A stretch of 34,554 bases of DNA from Clostridia bacterium (GCA_017503005.1 JAFVTW010000022.1:110949-145502), one strand, 5' to 3'; numbered from the stretch's first letter, positions 24,652-33,223 are shown. The notes: generated by a model from the sequence alone, not told the origin. A program made the numbers and translations.

Positions 24652-26451
24652 TTAATCGTAATAACCACCATCTTTTTCGATATAGTGAGGGTATGTACCT
24701 GTTAATGCGGAAGGAACTTTAGTACAAACTTTAAATGGAAGTTCCTCGAAAGTATCATATCCACAAGCAGCCCCAATATGTATATTTGTTTTGTTTATAT
24801 CGTAGCAGTATATATATTCAAGCTTATCAGCAATTTCTTTCTGGAAAATGTATAAGTTGTAGTTAAAATTATCATTTATTTTAGGTATAACAATTATATC
24901 TATTTCAGGTAGGGCAGCATTAAAGTTGTACATAGGTATGCCATCTATCGATTCTGGTAAGTAAAATACTCTTTTGCCGTTTTCTATTTTTATATCTTTT
25001 TCAAACTTTCTGTTTATATCTAGTCCAGACAGATATGATTCGTGCAATTCGTTATTATCAGATTTGTAGTAATAGTATCCATCTGATCTATAGTATCCTG
25101 CAAAGTCTTTAGCCGTAAAACCTCCAAGTGCTATAGGATAAAATGAATACAAACTAAAGGCTAGTATTAATCCCATACCAAAAGAGGTGAAAGGAATAAT
25201 AATGTTTGACCAAATATTAATTATAAATTTCTTTGATTGTATGCTCACTGTTATAATACTTACGGTTAATAATGCTATAGCAACAATAATAAACACAATA
25301 AATTCTGGTTGAGTTCTAAGGTGGGCATTTGTTAGACAACAGAATACTAAATGAATGATTGACAAAGCGACAGGTGATGCTAGTAATAAATAATATAACC
25401 ACTTTTTTACACCTTTGCTTTGTTTAAATTCGTTCCAGTTTCGTTGTTTTAGTTCTTTTGTTTTTTGTTTTTGAAGTTTTGAAAAGGTTGCAAAGTTGTC
25501 TAGGTTTTCGAAGGTTTCCAGAACTTTTTGTTCTTTTTCTGGTTTGAGCATTTTTGTGACACCATCTACTAGTGTTACCATATAACCAATTTTTCCAGCA
25601 TCTACACCTTGAACATAAGCATTATTTACTTTTGGCATATCATAAGGATTCATATCTTTAAATACAGGAACAAAACTTTGTTTAGTCAAATTATTTTCGT
25701 TTTTGATTCTGTCTATAAATCTTGACCATTCGTTTCTAACCCAATTTGATTCAACATTTTCTTTTGATGTTCCAACTAAAATAAAAATTTTACTTGTGTG
25801 TAAAGCTTTAAATATAATTGGTTCGTACTCTGATCCTATGCGATCTTCTAGTGATTTTTCTGCAAAGAAAACTTTGTAATTTTTCTTTGTTAGTTCCTCA
25901 TAAATTTCGTGAGCTATAATAGAGTCTTCGGTTTTTTCACCGTTTTGATTTGTTGCTTTATACGAAATAAATATATCATATTCCTGTTCATTTTTTAGTT
26001 GTCGTTCAATCGCTTTTTGTAGTTTGTCTATTTCTTTAGCTTTCGTTTCTATTATGTTTCTTTGGTCATCATTAGCTAATGATATTAATGTTTTATAATA
26101 TTCGTTATCATATATAGAAGTAAAGTGTGCTCTATGGCAGGTAGGAATCATTTTGTTTGTGTATTTATCTTTTACATATTCGATACCATATTCCGAAAGT
26201 AAAATTCCTTCGTAAGCAGAGAGCTCGGAGCTATCTTTTTCTAAAACGAATTGATAGCTTTTGATTGCTAAATCGTAATTAAAATTTTCTCTATATAAGT
26301 AAGCAGAATTTAGCAGTGCAACAATCTCACTATTTTGTTTTGGTAATAGCATTGTTGATTGACAGTGTTGACATTTACCGATATTGTTGTTTATAAAAGC
26401 GACTTCGCTAGAGCCACAACTCGAACACCTAATTATTTCTGTATTTTTCAT
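24652..26451 (-). CDS. Membrane-anchored TIR-domain protein with zinc ribbon
   Basis: This 599-residue, multi-domain protein begins with a zinc ribbon (C9, C12, C27, C30). A TPR-like helical region follows at about 42-85, then a TIR domain at about 158-295 starting YDIFISYKA. Hydrophobic helices lie at about 352-374, 384-406 and 412-440, and the C-terminal domain of about 150 residues is Tyr/Asn-rich and unknown. In the TIR domain the segment SLEDRIGSEYEPII precedes the conserved SKIFILVGT; E211 aligns by spacing with the catalytic Glu of NAD-cleaving TIR proteins such as SARM1. Bacterial TIR proteins often act in anti-phage defence or NAD signalling. No partner gene is adjacent, so a defence role is only a possibility. 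It has its own promoter. Confidence 0.85.
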   Translation of the reverse strand: MKNTEIIRCSSCGSSEVAFINNNIGKCQHCQSTMLLPKQNSEIVALLNSAYLYRENFNYDLAIKSYQFVLEKDSSELSAYEGILLSEYGIEYVKDKYTNKMIPTCHRAHFTSIYDNEYYKTLISLANDDQRNIIETKAKEIDKLQKAIERQLKNEQEYDIFISYKATNQNGEKTEDSIIAHEIYEELTKKNYKVFFAEKSLEDRIGSEYEPIIFKALHTSKIFILVGTSKENVESNWVRNEWSRFIDRIKNENNLTKQSFVPVFKDMNPYDMPKVNNAYVQGVDAGKIGYMVTLVDGVTKMLKPEKEQKVLETFENLDNFATFSKLQKQKTKELKQRNWNEFKQSKGVKKWLYYLLLASPVALSIIHLVFCCLTNAHLRTQPEFIVFIIVAIALLTVSIITVSIQSKKFIINIWSNIIIPFTSFGMGLILAFSLYSFYPIALGGFTAKDFAGYYRSDGYYYYKSDNNELHESYLSGLDINRKFEKDIKIENGKRVFYLPESIDGIPMYNFNAALPEIDIIVIPKINDNFNYNLYIFQKEIADKLEYIYCYDINKTNIHIGAACGYDTFEELPFKVCTKVPSALTGTYPHYIEKDGGYYD

Positions 26452-26479
26452 TTGAACATCCTTAAAATTTTATAATGAT

Positions 26480-26508
26480 AGTATAGCATATTTTGTAAAT
26501 AATCCCAA
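26480..26508 (-). promoter_or_regulatory. Promoter of the TIR gene
   Basis: On the minus strand, -35 TTGGGA (26503-26508), 17 bases, -10 TATACT (26480-26485). AAGGATG precedes the ATG at 26451. Confidence 0.6.
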
Positions 26509-26672
26509 TAAAAACATTGATAAAGAATATAAGTGTGTTGATGTAATTTTGTGTAATCTTATTTTGATTAATTTTAATAATTGCACAATGTATAACATTA
26601 AGCATGTGGTTTTTGACAATAAGTATTGTGTTATAGGTCAAAATGTATGTAAAAGCATAAAAGAAGGCTAAA

Positions 26673-27458
26673 CTATTCGCTCTTTTTTTGTTTGTTTTCT
26701 GGGTTAAAAATAAGTATGGTAGGAATTTTCCTTCCTGTGACATCTCTATATACTGGTGTCAATCTTTCGGTGTGAAATATTGTTTGTGTAGAGGAGCCGT
26801 TGTCTAGAGCATAGGCATTATTTATACCTAGTTGTTTTAGTAGTTGTCTGGTTTGTTTAAATGTTAGACCAGGCTCTAGCACTGTGATTATGTAGTAGTC
26901 TTCGTTGTCTAATTGACCGATGACTTGTCGTTGTTTATTTAGGTATGCACCAAATGGAACTAGTTCGTCAATTTTTTCAAACTCTATTCCATTTACCATT
27001 AGTGGTGCAAATCCCATAAAGGCATCTACTATCCCTAGCTCTACTAATTGATCTGCAGTGTAGCTAGGCTCAAAAGTTTTTAGGTTTCCTTTTTGGTCTA
27101 TACCAAGAAAGTGCATTGTATGTCTTTTCTCTTCGCCGTCGTTTGGATTTACATGTACATAGGTTTCTAGTCTGTCCATTTCTGCCACACCATCTTTTAC
27201 TATTAGACATTCTGGCTCCAGAGTTTTGGTATTAAATAGTCCAGCATTTACTCCAAATAAATGTTTGCCATCTTTCATTACATCGTATAGCGATTGTGAA
27301 TTTTTGAATTCGTCTTTTGTTGTATAGTGTAGTCTAGGTATAATGTGTGTTGTGTTAGATATATTTTTTTTGATAGTTATGTAGTAGTAATCACATAGAT
27401 TTTCAAAATTATCTTTTTTGATATTTATATACTTTTTGTAGTTTTCGATATTGTCCAT
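26673..27458 (-). CDS. Phosphodiester glycosidase-like (NAGPA domain) protein
   Basis: From the ATG at 27458 the protein has 261 residues; GGAGAG lies about 7 bases upstream, and a GTG 15 bases earlier is rejected. The conserved features of the NAGPA/phosphodiester glycosidase family are present: FGVNAGLFNTKTLEPECLIVKDG (about 69-91, shown in parts FGVNAGLFN and CLIVKDG), MGFAPLMVNG and the Asp motif ALDNGSSTQTIF near 225-236. Members remove N-acetylglucosamine or other sugars from phosphodiesters. There is no signal peptide, so it acts in the cytoplasm, unlike many secreted relatives. It is monocistronic, and its substrate is unknown. Confidence 0.82.
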   Translation of the reverse strand: MDNIENYKKYINIKKDNFENLCDYYYITIKKNISNTTHIIPRLHYTTKDEFKNSQSLYDVMKDGKHLFGVNAGLFNTKTLEPECLIVKDGVAEMDRLETYVHVNPNDGEEKRHTMHFLGIDQKGNLKTFEPSYTADQLVELGIVDAFMGFAPLMVNGIEFEKIDELVPFGAYLNKQRQVIGQLDNEDYYIITVLEPGLTFKQTRQLLKQLGINNAYALDNGSSTQTIFHTERLTPVYRDVTGRKIPTILIFNPENKQKKSE

Positions 27459-27552
27459 ACACTCTCTCCACACTTAAAATTGTGCCACCATTATATCAAA
27501 AAGCTTGTTAAATAAAAATACTTTTTAAAAAAGTTTTTATAAAATTTGGTAA

Positions 27553-27581
27553 TTGACAAATAATGATTTGTCTATTAAACT
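27553..27581 (+). promoter_or_regulatory. Promoter of S51 peptidase gene
   Basis: Consensus -35 TTGACA (27553-27558), 17 bases, -10 TAAACT (27576-27581). AAGGAG lies before the ATG at 27622. Confidence 0.75.
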
Positions 27582-27621
27582 TATTTGTAATTATTTACTA
27601 TAAATATAAGGAGCAAAAAGA

Positions 27622-28401
27622 ATGAATAAAGTAATTTTGACTAGTTGTATAGATTTATATAGTAAAGATGAAAATGGTAATAGAGTTGCACATCATTTTG
27701 GAAACAAAAATGGTATACTAGATACTTTAAAATCTTGCATCAAGAAGTATGATAATTTTTTGTTTGTAGCTAGTGTAGAAGATAAGCCACTAGCAACTGA
27801 TATGTATGCTTCTGTTACATTCAAAAGTTTTGATATTACATTGCCATTCAAAAACTATCAAGTATTAGATGGTAGAACCAAAGATCATGCAAAAGAACTT
27901 ATAAAGAATGCCGACTTTATTTTCTTGTGTGGTGGTCATGTTCCTACCCAAAACAAATTTTTCCACAACATTAATCTGCCTAAACTAATTTTAGAAGCAA
28001 AGGCTCCTATCTGTGGTGGCAGTGCTGGTAGTATGAATTGTGCAAAAACTGTATATTGTCCACCAGAATTAGAAGGCGAAGCACTGGACCCTAATTTCAA
28101 TATCTTCTTAGAGGGGTTGGGATTGGTAGATTTTAATATTTTGCCTCATTACAATTCGTATTTTGGTGAAACACTAGATGGTAAGAGGATTATAGAAGAT
28201 ATTACATTGCCAGATAGCTATAAGACCGATATATATTGTATAAGCGATGGTGGATATTTTGTAGCAGACAAAAATGGTGTAACTATGAATGGTGAAACAT
28301 TTGTAATCAAAAATGGTGTGACAACCAAATTGTGTGATGACAACGAATCTAAACCATTAATCTTTGATAAATCTACAACAAAAAACAATAGAGTACTATA
28401 A
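27622..28401 (+). CDS. Peptidase S51 family protein (peptidase E/cyanophycinase-like)
   Basis: This cytoplasmic serine hydrolase of 259 residues has a class I glutamine amidotransferase-like fold. FIFLCGGHVPTQN (99-111) is the family's glycine turn. The nucleophile S134 lies in ICGGSAGSMN (130-139), and a histidine candidate is H176 in ILPHYNSYFGE. Peptidase E cleaves Asp-X dipeptides, and cyanophycinase and other S51 members have different substrates; the exact one cannot be told. AAGGAG is well placed upstream. It is probably monocistronic, as a second promoter follows 30 bases later. Confidence 0.83.
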   Translation: MNKVILTSCIDLYSKDENGNRVAHHFGNKNGILDTLKSCIKKYDNFLFVASVEDKPLATDMYASVTFKSFDITLPFKNYQVLDGRTKDHAKELIKNADFIFLCGGHVPTQNKFFHNINLPKLILEAKAPICGGSAGSMNCAKTVYCPPELEGEALDPNFNIFLEGLGLVDFNILPHYNSYFGETLDGKRIIEDITLPDSYKTDIYCISDGGYFVADKNGVTMNGETFVIKNGVTTKLCDDNESKPLIFDKSTTKNNRVL

Positions 28402-28429
28402 ACTACTCAAAAAAATCGATGTTTGCATA

Positions 28430-28459
28430 TTGACAAACTGCAAAATTTTGATATAAACT
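28430..28459 (+). promoter_or_regulatory. Promoter of ABC-F leader transcript
   Basis: -35 TTGACA (28430-28435), 18 bases, -10 TAAACT (28454-28459). It starts a leader of about 205 bases before the ABC-F gene. Confidence 0.7.
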
Positions 28460-28483
28460 AATATTGTAAGCGAGGTAAAATAA

Positions 28484-28507
28484 ATGTATAGAGGTTTTGC
28501 TAACTAA
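28484..28507 (+). CDS. ABC-F leader peptide MYRGFAN
   Basis: This seven-codon frame opens with ATG and closes with TAA, with GAGG 8 bases upstream and a promoter about 25 bases before. Short frames of this kind often act as ribosome-stalling sensors upstream of ABC-F genes. Length alone makes it statistically weak; its position and ribosome site support it. Confidence 0.5.
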   Translation: MYRGFAN

Positions 28508-28621
28508 ATAACAGCATAATAAATTAGAAACTTTTGCGGTTTTTGAGACCTTCTTTTTTGTTATGCGAACAAGGAAGTTATCAAAATCGTCGCTTATTAG
28601 TTTAATAAAATATAAAACTAT

Positions 28622-28656
28622 CAAGTCACTGGGGTATTCCTTGTGGCTTGTTTTTT
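28622..28656 (+). terminator. Attenuator terminator before the ABC-F gene
   Basis: CAAGTCAC/GTGGCTTG stem (one G-U pair) followed by T6. It lies 17 bases before the ABC-F start codon, so it acts as a leader terminator. Confidence 0.7.
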
Positions 28657-28672
28657 GTTTTTAGGAGGGTGT

Positions 28673-30160
28673 ATGGCACAAATTAATGTATCAAATCTAA
28701 GTTTTGCACACGAAAATGCAAGCGATTATATATTTAAAGATGTCAATTTTGTAATTGATACCGACTGGAAGTTGGGATTTGTAGGTAGAAATGGCAGGGG
28801 TAAAACAACCTTTTTGAATTTGCTTTTAAACAAATATGAGTATAAAGGCAAAATTCAGGCTAGTGTAAACTTTGATTATTTCCCATTTGAGGTTAAAAAC
28901 AAAGACAAACTAGCTATCGAAGTGTTAGATGAAGTATATCCTGATTATGAATTGTGGAAAGTTATGAAAAATTTAAACGAACTTAATCTGAGTGAGGAAT
29001 GTTTGTACAAACCATATAGTGTATTGTCTAATGGTGAGCAAACAAAGTTGCTGTTAGCAGTGTTGTTTACCAAAGAAAATAATTTTTTGCTTATAGATGA
29101 GCCCACAAATCATTTAGACTATAATGCTAGAAAAATTGTGTGTGAATTTTTAAACAAACAGAAAGGATTTGTTGTTGTTTCTCACGATAGAAAATTTCTG
29201 GATAATTGTATAGACCATGTGTTGTCTATAAACAAAAATAATATTGAGGTCCAAAAAGGTAACTTTACTTCTTGGTGGCAAAACAAACAAAATCAAGATG
29301 AGTTTGAACTTAAGCAAAATGACAAACTTGCAAAAGATATTTTGGCACTTAAGCAAAGTATGGAACAGACCCAAAAGTGGGCTGACAGAGTAGAAAAAAC
29401 TAAAAATGGAACTAGAGATAGTGGGGTCAAAGTTGATAAGGGATATGTAAGTCACAAAGCTGCAAAAATGGCTCAACGAAGCAAATCTATAGAGGTTAGA
29501 CAATCAAGAGCTATTGATGAAAAATCCAAACTTTTGAAGAATATAGAGCAAGATGATGAGATCTTTTTTATAGGGAACAATAGTGATTTAAAAGGTAATT
29601 TGGTTGAAGTAAAAAATTTGCAAATCAAGTATGGGTATGCCATAAATTATCCACTTACATTCCAAATAGATGCAGGAGACAAAATTGCATTGATGGGAGA
29701 CAATGGTTGTGGCAAAAGCAGTTTGTTTAAAATGCTGTTGGGTGAAAATATAGAGTGTGATGGTACTATATATAAAAATAGCAAACTAAAGATATCTTAT
29801 GTCAGTCAAAACTTTGATTATTTGAGTGGTAGTCTAAACGATTTCTGTTTGGAGTATGGTATAGATAGGACTAAACTTTTTACATTGCTTATCAAATTTG
29901 GACTTACTAGAAAACAATTAGAGTACAACTTAGCAGATTTTAGTGCTGGTCAAAAGAAAAAGGTGTTACTAGCCAAAAGTTTGTGTGAAGATGCTGATTT
30001 GTATATATGGGACGAGCCGCTAAACTATATTGATATTATTTCTAGAATGCAGATAGAAGAATTGTTGTCAAAGACAAAATTGACTATAATTTTTGTAGAA
30101 CATGATATTTCTTTTGTAGAATGTGTAGCTACAAAAACTGTTGAAATGAAGCGAAAATAA
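28673..30160 (+). CDS. ABC-F ribosome-protection-type ATPase, Lsa/Vga-like
   Basis: From the ATG at 28673, set by AGGAGG 4 bases upstream, the protein has 495 residues. Two ABC domains lack membrane parts: Walker A GRNGRGKTT (38-46), signature SNGEQTK and Walker B LLIDEPTNHLD in the first, then GDNGCGKSS, SAGQKKK and YIWDEPLNYID in the second. The linker between them is long and charged, as in antibiotic-resistance ABC-F proteins that bind the ribosomal E-site and eject drugs. From memory the N-terminus (INVSNLSFAHEN, TDWKLGFVGRNGRGKTT) and the ending resemble Lsa(A). Resistance to lincosamides, pleuromutilins or streptogramins is plausible but not shown. The attenuator leader supports induction by ribosome-targeting drugs. 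Confidence 0.9.
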   Translation: MAQINVSNLSFAHENASDYIFKDVNFVIDTDWKLGFVGRNGRGKTTFLNLLLNKYEYKGKIQASVNFDYFPFEVKNKDKLAIEVLDEVYPDYELWKVMKNLNELNLSEECLYKPYSVLSNGEQTKLLLAVLFTKENNFLLIDEPTNHLDYNARKIVCEFLNKQKGFVVVSHDRKFLDNCIDHVLSINKNNIEVQKGNFTSWWQNKQNQDEFELKQNDKLAKDILALKQSMEQTQKWADRVEKTKNGTRDSGVKVDKGYVSHKAAKMAQRSKSIEVRQSRAIDEKSKLLKNIEQDDEIFFIGNNSDLKGNLVEVKNLQIKYGYAINYPLTFQIDAGDKIALMGDNGCGKSSLFKMLLGENIECDGTIYKNSKLKISYVSQNFDYLSGSLNDFCLEYGIDRTKLFTLLIKFGLTRKQLEYNLADFSAGQKKKVLLAKSLCEDADLYIWDEPLNYIDIISRMQIEELLSKTKLTIIFVEHDISFVECVATKTVEMKRK

Positions 30161-30180
30161 TTGATTTGTTGGAGTGTAAA

Positions 30181-30591
30181 ATGAATTTAAAAGTAATAAG
30201 AAAATTTCCTAAAATATTAGAATTTGCTGAACTATTTGATAGTGTAGGCTGGGAAAGGAAAATTGATAGAATAAAACAAAACCGCAAACATTCAGTATTG
30301 GCAGTGTCGGTGTATGACAATGGTAAAATTGTGGGTATGGGTAGAGTGGTTGGCGATAGCTGCTATTTTACAATATACGACATTGTAGTAAGGGCTGAGT
30401 ATCAGGGCAAAGGGATAGGTACACTTGTCTTGAATGAGATAATTTCTTGGTACAAAAGTATAAAAGACGATGATACATTTTTGTATCTAGGTGCCAGTGT
30501 CGGTAAAGAAGGATTTTATGAGAAATTTGGCTTTAAATCAAGACCAAATGATGATGTTGGTGCTGGTATGAAATGGTACGAAGAAGTATAA
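30181..30591 (+). CDS. GNAT family N-acetyltransferase
   Basis: This is a compact GNAT protein of 136 residues. The start at 30181 follows GGAG; the frame opens earlier at 30166 inside that region. The acetyl-CoA loop is QGKGIG (about 79-84, in AEYQGKGIGTLVLNE), and the C-terminal element is EGFYEKFGFKSRPNDDVGAGM, a pattern common in small acetyltransferases of the YitI/YjdJ type. The substrate is unknown. The gap to the ABC-F gene is 20 bases, so both are probably on the same drug-inducible transcript. Confidence 0.85.
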   Translation: MNLKVIRKFPKILEFAELFDSVGWERKIDRIKQNRKHSVLAVSVYDNGKIVGMGRVVGDSCYFTIYDIVVRAEYQGKGIGTLVLNEIISWYKSIKDDDTFLYLGASVGKEGFYEKFGFKSRPNDDVGAGMKWYEEV

Positions 30592-30617
30592 AAGGCTAGG
30601 ACAAACCTAGCTTTTTG
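30591..30617 (+). terminator. Intrinsic terminator after GNAT gene
   Basis: AAAGGCTAGG/CCTAGCTTTT stem, 5-base loop, T-run. Confidence 0.85.
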
Positions 30618-30678
30618 TTTTGTAATATTTGTTGTTTGTTATTATATGTGTTAATATTACAAAGGAAGGAGTGATTTT

Positions 30679-31113
30679 ATGGAAATAATTAGAGAAGGCG
30701 AACCATTTACTGGTAGGTATGATTTTAGAGAAACCTGTTTTGGTATTGTAGAGTGCGACGGACAGATATTGTTGGTTAGAAAGAAGGGGCAGTTTTCTTT
30801 TCCTGGTGGTGGTATCGAAGAAAACGAAAGTTTTGAAGATTGTCTAGCTAGAGAGTTTGAAGAAGAGGCGGGATATACTGTAAAATCAATCAAAGAATTG
30901 GTGTGTGTAGATTGTTTTTGGTTTACATGGGGCAATTACCCTATGAATACCAAAGCAAATATGTTTGTGGTAGAAGTTGATATGGAAAATATAGGCATGC
31001 CAACAGAAGAAGGGCACGAAGTTTTTTGGGTGCCTACTGATGAAGTTTTAAATTTGTTGCCTCTACCTTATCACAAAGCTGCGATGAAATATTATTTAGA
31101 ACAAAAAGATTAA
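30679..31113 (+). CDS. Nudix hydrolase
   Basis: This 144-residue pyrophosphohydrolase cleaves nucleoside diphosphates linked to another group. The Nudix box is complete: G-x5-E-x7-REF-E-EE-A-GY, read in GGIEENESFEDCLA followed by REFEEEAGY (about 49-72). The strand ILLVRKKGQFSFPGGG precedes it. The substrate is not predictable; many small family members clean oxidised or non-canonical nucleotides or activate signalling. AAGGAAGGAG lies upstream, and the gene stands between two terminators. Confidence 0.93.
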   Translation: MEIIREGEPFTGRYDFRETCFGIVECDGQILLVRKKGQFSFPGGGIEENESFEDCLAREFEEEAGYTVKSIKELVCVDCFWFTWGNYPMNTKANMFVVEVDMENIGMPTEEGHEVFWVPTDEVLNLLPLPYHKAAMKYYLEQKD

Positions 31114-31119
31114 TTGCAT

Positions 31120-31154
31120 AAGAAATCTCATGTGTATATTGAGGTTTCTTTTTT
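31120..31154 (+). terminator. Intrinsic terminator after Nudix gene
   Basis: AAGAAATCTCA/TGAGGTTTCTT stem (one G-U pair), 9-base loop, T6. Confidence 0.85.
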
Positions 31155-31223
31155 ATTGGATAATTTATAATTACTTTATATGTATAAAAATATATATTTT
31201 TAGGGTATTTTTTAAACAAGTTA

Positions 31224-31252
31224 TTGACCACATAAAATTTTTAATATATAAT
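31224..31252 (+). promoter_or_regulatory. Strong promoter of the surface-anchored protein gene
   Basis: -35 TTGACC (31224-31229), 17 bases, consensus -10 TATAAT (31247-31252). A small AGTGC/GCACT hairpin lies in the leader and AAAGGGGA is the ribosome site. Confidence 0.8.
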
Positions 31253-31316
31253 GTAGTTAAATATTACTATAACTATTAGTGCTTTTTTGTGCACTTAATG
31301 GTGAAAGGGGATAGTT

Positions 31317-33110
31317 ATGAAAATTTTAAAAGGTGTTTTAACATATACATTGTTATTACTTGGTGGGGCTGCAATCGTGGCTGTAGCACTAGTTGGTTGC
31401 ATGTTCTTGTTCCCAAGTTTCAGTGTGTTTGGTTGGAAAATTATGTTCTTTAGCAACAGTGTTGCAGACAATGCATATTCTACTGAGCTAACTGGTAGCG
31501 AGTACAATATTGTTATTGATGCTAAGTTGCACGATGTACATATTTATCAATTTGCTGACGAGACAAAAACTGTAAAAGTTGAAAAAATTGATGATATGTT
31601 TGGTTTGTATGATACCAGAACAATGGAAACATACAATGAGAAGATTGATGTAATTCCAGATGGTAATACATTTACATTTAAATTAAACCAAATCGATGGT
31701 GCAATTTTACCTCGTAAGAGTCGTATCAATGTACATCTACCAAAGGGCAAAAGCTACAATATTACTGTAAGTACAACAGAAGGTGACATCACTATTGATG
31801 GTGCTGCTGAAAATACTCCAAATCTAAAAGTTACAGGCTTAGATATTACTACAGTAAATGGTAACTTTAGTTGGGATAATGTTTATACAAGTACATACAA
31901 ATCTGTATACAAAGCCGATGATGGCACTGCAGAAACTGATACTGTTGAAAGTATTGATACAACTGCTGAAGGTTACAAGAAAGAAGATTATATGAGATTT
32001 GTAGAATTAGCTACACTTAATGCTACAACTGAATTTGGTAAATTTGACTTTACTTTAAATTATGACGATGCAGAAACATATATTGTTACAGCTGCTCCTA
32101 TTAAAACAAGTGCTAGTGCTTCTACAACAAAAAGCTTTTTAACAAGATTGCCAGAAACAAATTGGCACAAAAACCAAGAGTTTGATAGCAACAATGCTGA
32201 TACATTGATTGGCTCAATGAGAAATATTGTTAAACAAGCTCACAATGGTAACGATTATGAATATTTCCTAAGTGCTACTCGTGGTGAGTTCACATTCGAA
32301 AATATTATTGCTAAAGGATTGTCAGTATCTGGTAAAGATGTATTAATTAAGGGTCAAAACATTGTTACATTGAAAGACTTCAACTTCAATGCTCCAAATG
32401 GTTTCTTCCAAATTGATACATTAAACTCAAGCCTAAGCACAATTGCTACAAACAATATTGATATCAACTTGACACAAGCTCAAGGTGAATTAGCTATCAC
32501 AACAACATATGGTGATATCGACATCAAAAACATAAGCAAAAATGCTACATTAAAATCAGAACATGGTAACATCTCTGTTGAAAGAGCTACAGCTAGCTTA
32601 AGTGCAGTAGCTAACCACGGTGACATTTATGTTGAATCATTCACATCAAAAGTTTACCTAAAGAACAACCATGGTAGAATTACAGCTATCTTTGATAAGA
32701 CAGCATTCACAAGCAAAGATTTACCTTGCGAAATTATTAACAACAAAGGTGCAATCAATGTTGTTGACATCAAATTACCTACAACTATCAAATCTACTGG
32801 TGGTAGTACAATCAATGCTTACTTCAGCGAAATGGTTCTAGGTGGTTATGCTCACAAGATTATTACTACAGGCACAGCTAATATTTATGTACCAAACACA
32901 CAAGCATTCCTATACAAAGGTACAGGTACAATTATGGGTTCTGTAGGTTCAGCTCCTATGGCTGCTAATACAGGTTTTGCTCAAATTTTAGTTACAGATC
33001 CTTCTAATGTTGGACAACTATCTTCTATTGAAGTAGATGCTTCTAGTGGAACAGCTGTATTTGCTAAATATGACACAACCAAAGATTATGCTGCTGATTA
33101 CAAAGATTAA
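31317..33110 (+). CDS. Surface-anchored beta-rich protein, DUF4097-like
   Basis: This is a 597-residue protein with one N-terminal membrane segment or signal (about 7-34). A lipobox-like LVGC gives C28, but hydrophobic residues follow it, so either lipid or helix anchoring is possible. The outside part repeats short strands of the pattern G-D/N-I-x-I/V: TTEGDITIDG, TTYGDIDIKN, EHGNISVER, NHGDIYVES and NNKGAINVVD. These short strand repeats are typical of DUF4097/adhesin-like beta-helices. The function is unknown; an envelope or stress role is usual for such proteins. The last 700 bases use more AAC/ATC codons than most genes here, and the promoter is near consensus, so expression may be high. 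Confidence 0.78.
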   Translation: MKILKGVLTYTLLLLGGAAIVAVALVGCMFLFPSFSVFGWKIMFFSNSVADNAYSTELTGSEYNIVIDAKLHDVHIYQFADETKTVKVEKIDDMFGLYDTRTMETYNEKIDVIPDGNTFTFKLNQIDGAILPRKSRINVHLPKGKSYNITVSTTEGDITIDGAAENTPNLKVTGLDITTVNGNFSWDNVYTSTYKSVYKADDGTAETDTVESIDTTAEGYKKEDYMRFVELATLNATTEFGKFDFTLNYDDAETYIVTAAPIKTSASASTTKSFLTRLPETNWHKNQEFDSNNADTLIGSMRNIVKQAHNGNDYEYFLSATRGEFTFENIIAKGLSVSGKDVLIKGQNIVTLKDFNFNAPNGFFQIDTLNSSLSTIATNNIDINLTQAQGELAITTTYGDIDIKNISKNATLKSEHGNISVERATASLSAVANHGDIYVESFTSKVYLKNNHGRITAIFDKTAFTSKDLPCEIINNKGAINVVDIKLPTTIKSTGGSTINAYFSEMVLGGYAHKIITTGTANIYVPNTQAFLYKGTGTIMGSVGSAPMAANTGFAQILVTDPSNVGQLSSIEVDASSGTAVFAKYDTTKDYAADYKD

Positions 33111-33121
33111 TCTAAAACAAC

Positions 33122-33151
33122 AAAAAGCCGAACAATTTAGTTCGGCTTTTT
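33122..33151 (+). terminator. Intrinsic terminator after the DUF4097-like gene
   Basis: AAAAGCCGAAC/GTTCGGCTTTT stem, 6-base loop, T-run. Confidence 0.9.
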
Positions 33152-33189
33152 ATTATGATTATATATTTAATATATATATTATATAAATA

Positions 33190-33222
33190 ATAAAAGCTCC
33201 ACTAATTTATGTGGAGCTTTTT
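33190..33222 (-). terminator. Intrinsic terminator of the unknown gene at 33224-33763
   Basis: AAAAGCTCCAC/GTGGAGCTTTT stem with an 8-base loop; the U-run on the minus strand is TTTTATT. It is a separate hairpin from the plus-strand terminator 40 bases away. Confidence 0.8.
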
Positions 33223-33223
33223 G

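Larger units (their letters stand above)
28466..28672 (+). promoter_or_regulatory. Attenuator leader of the ABC-F gene
   Basis: The leader contains a short frame (28484-28507) with its own GAGG site. A stem follows, GCAUAAUAAA (28514-28523) with UUUGUUAUGC (28557-28566), starting 6 bases after the frame's stop. Next is ACAAGGAA (28569-28576), able to pair with UUCCUUGU (28637-28644). That pairing takes up part of the terminator at 28622-28656, so read-through and termination structures compete. This matches the known design of drug-induced leaders before resistance ABC-F genes, where a stalled ribosome on a leader peptide prevents termination. Confidence 0.65.

Noticed and set aside
24600..24652. 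Frameshift truncating alaS
   Set aside because: The stop is followed directly by a well-formed terminator and no C-Ala-like frame exists downstream, so the short form is genuine in this sequence.
26462..26743. 93-codon frame on the minus strand between the TIR and phosphodiester glycosidase genes
   Set aside because: It overlaps the end of the glycosidase gene in another frame, is Ile/Asn/Tyr-rich like random AT-rich DNA, has no ribosome site, and contains the TIR promoter.
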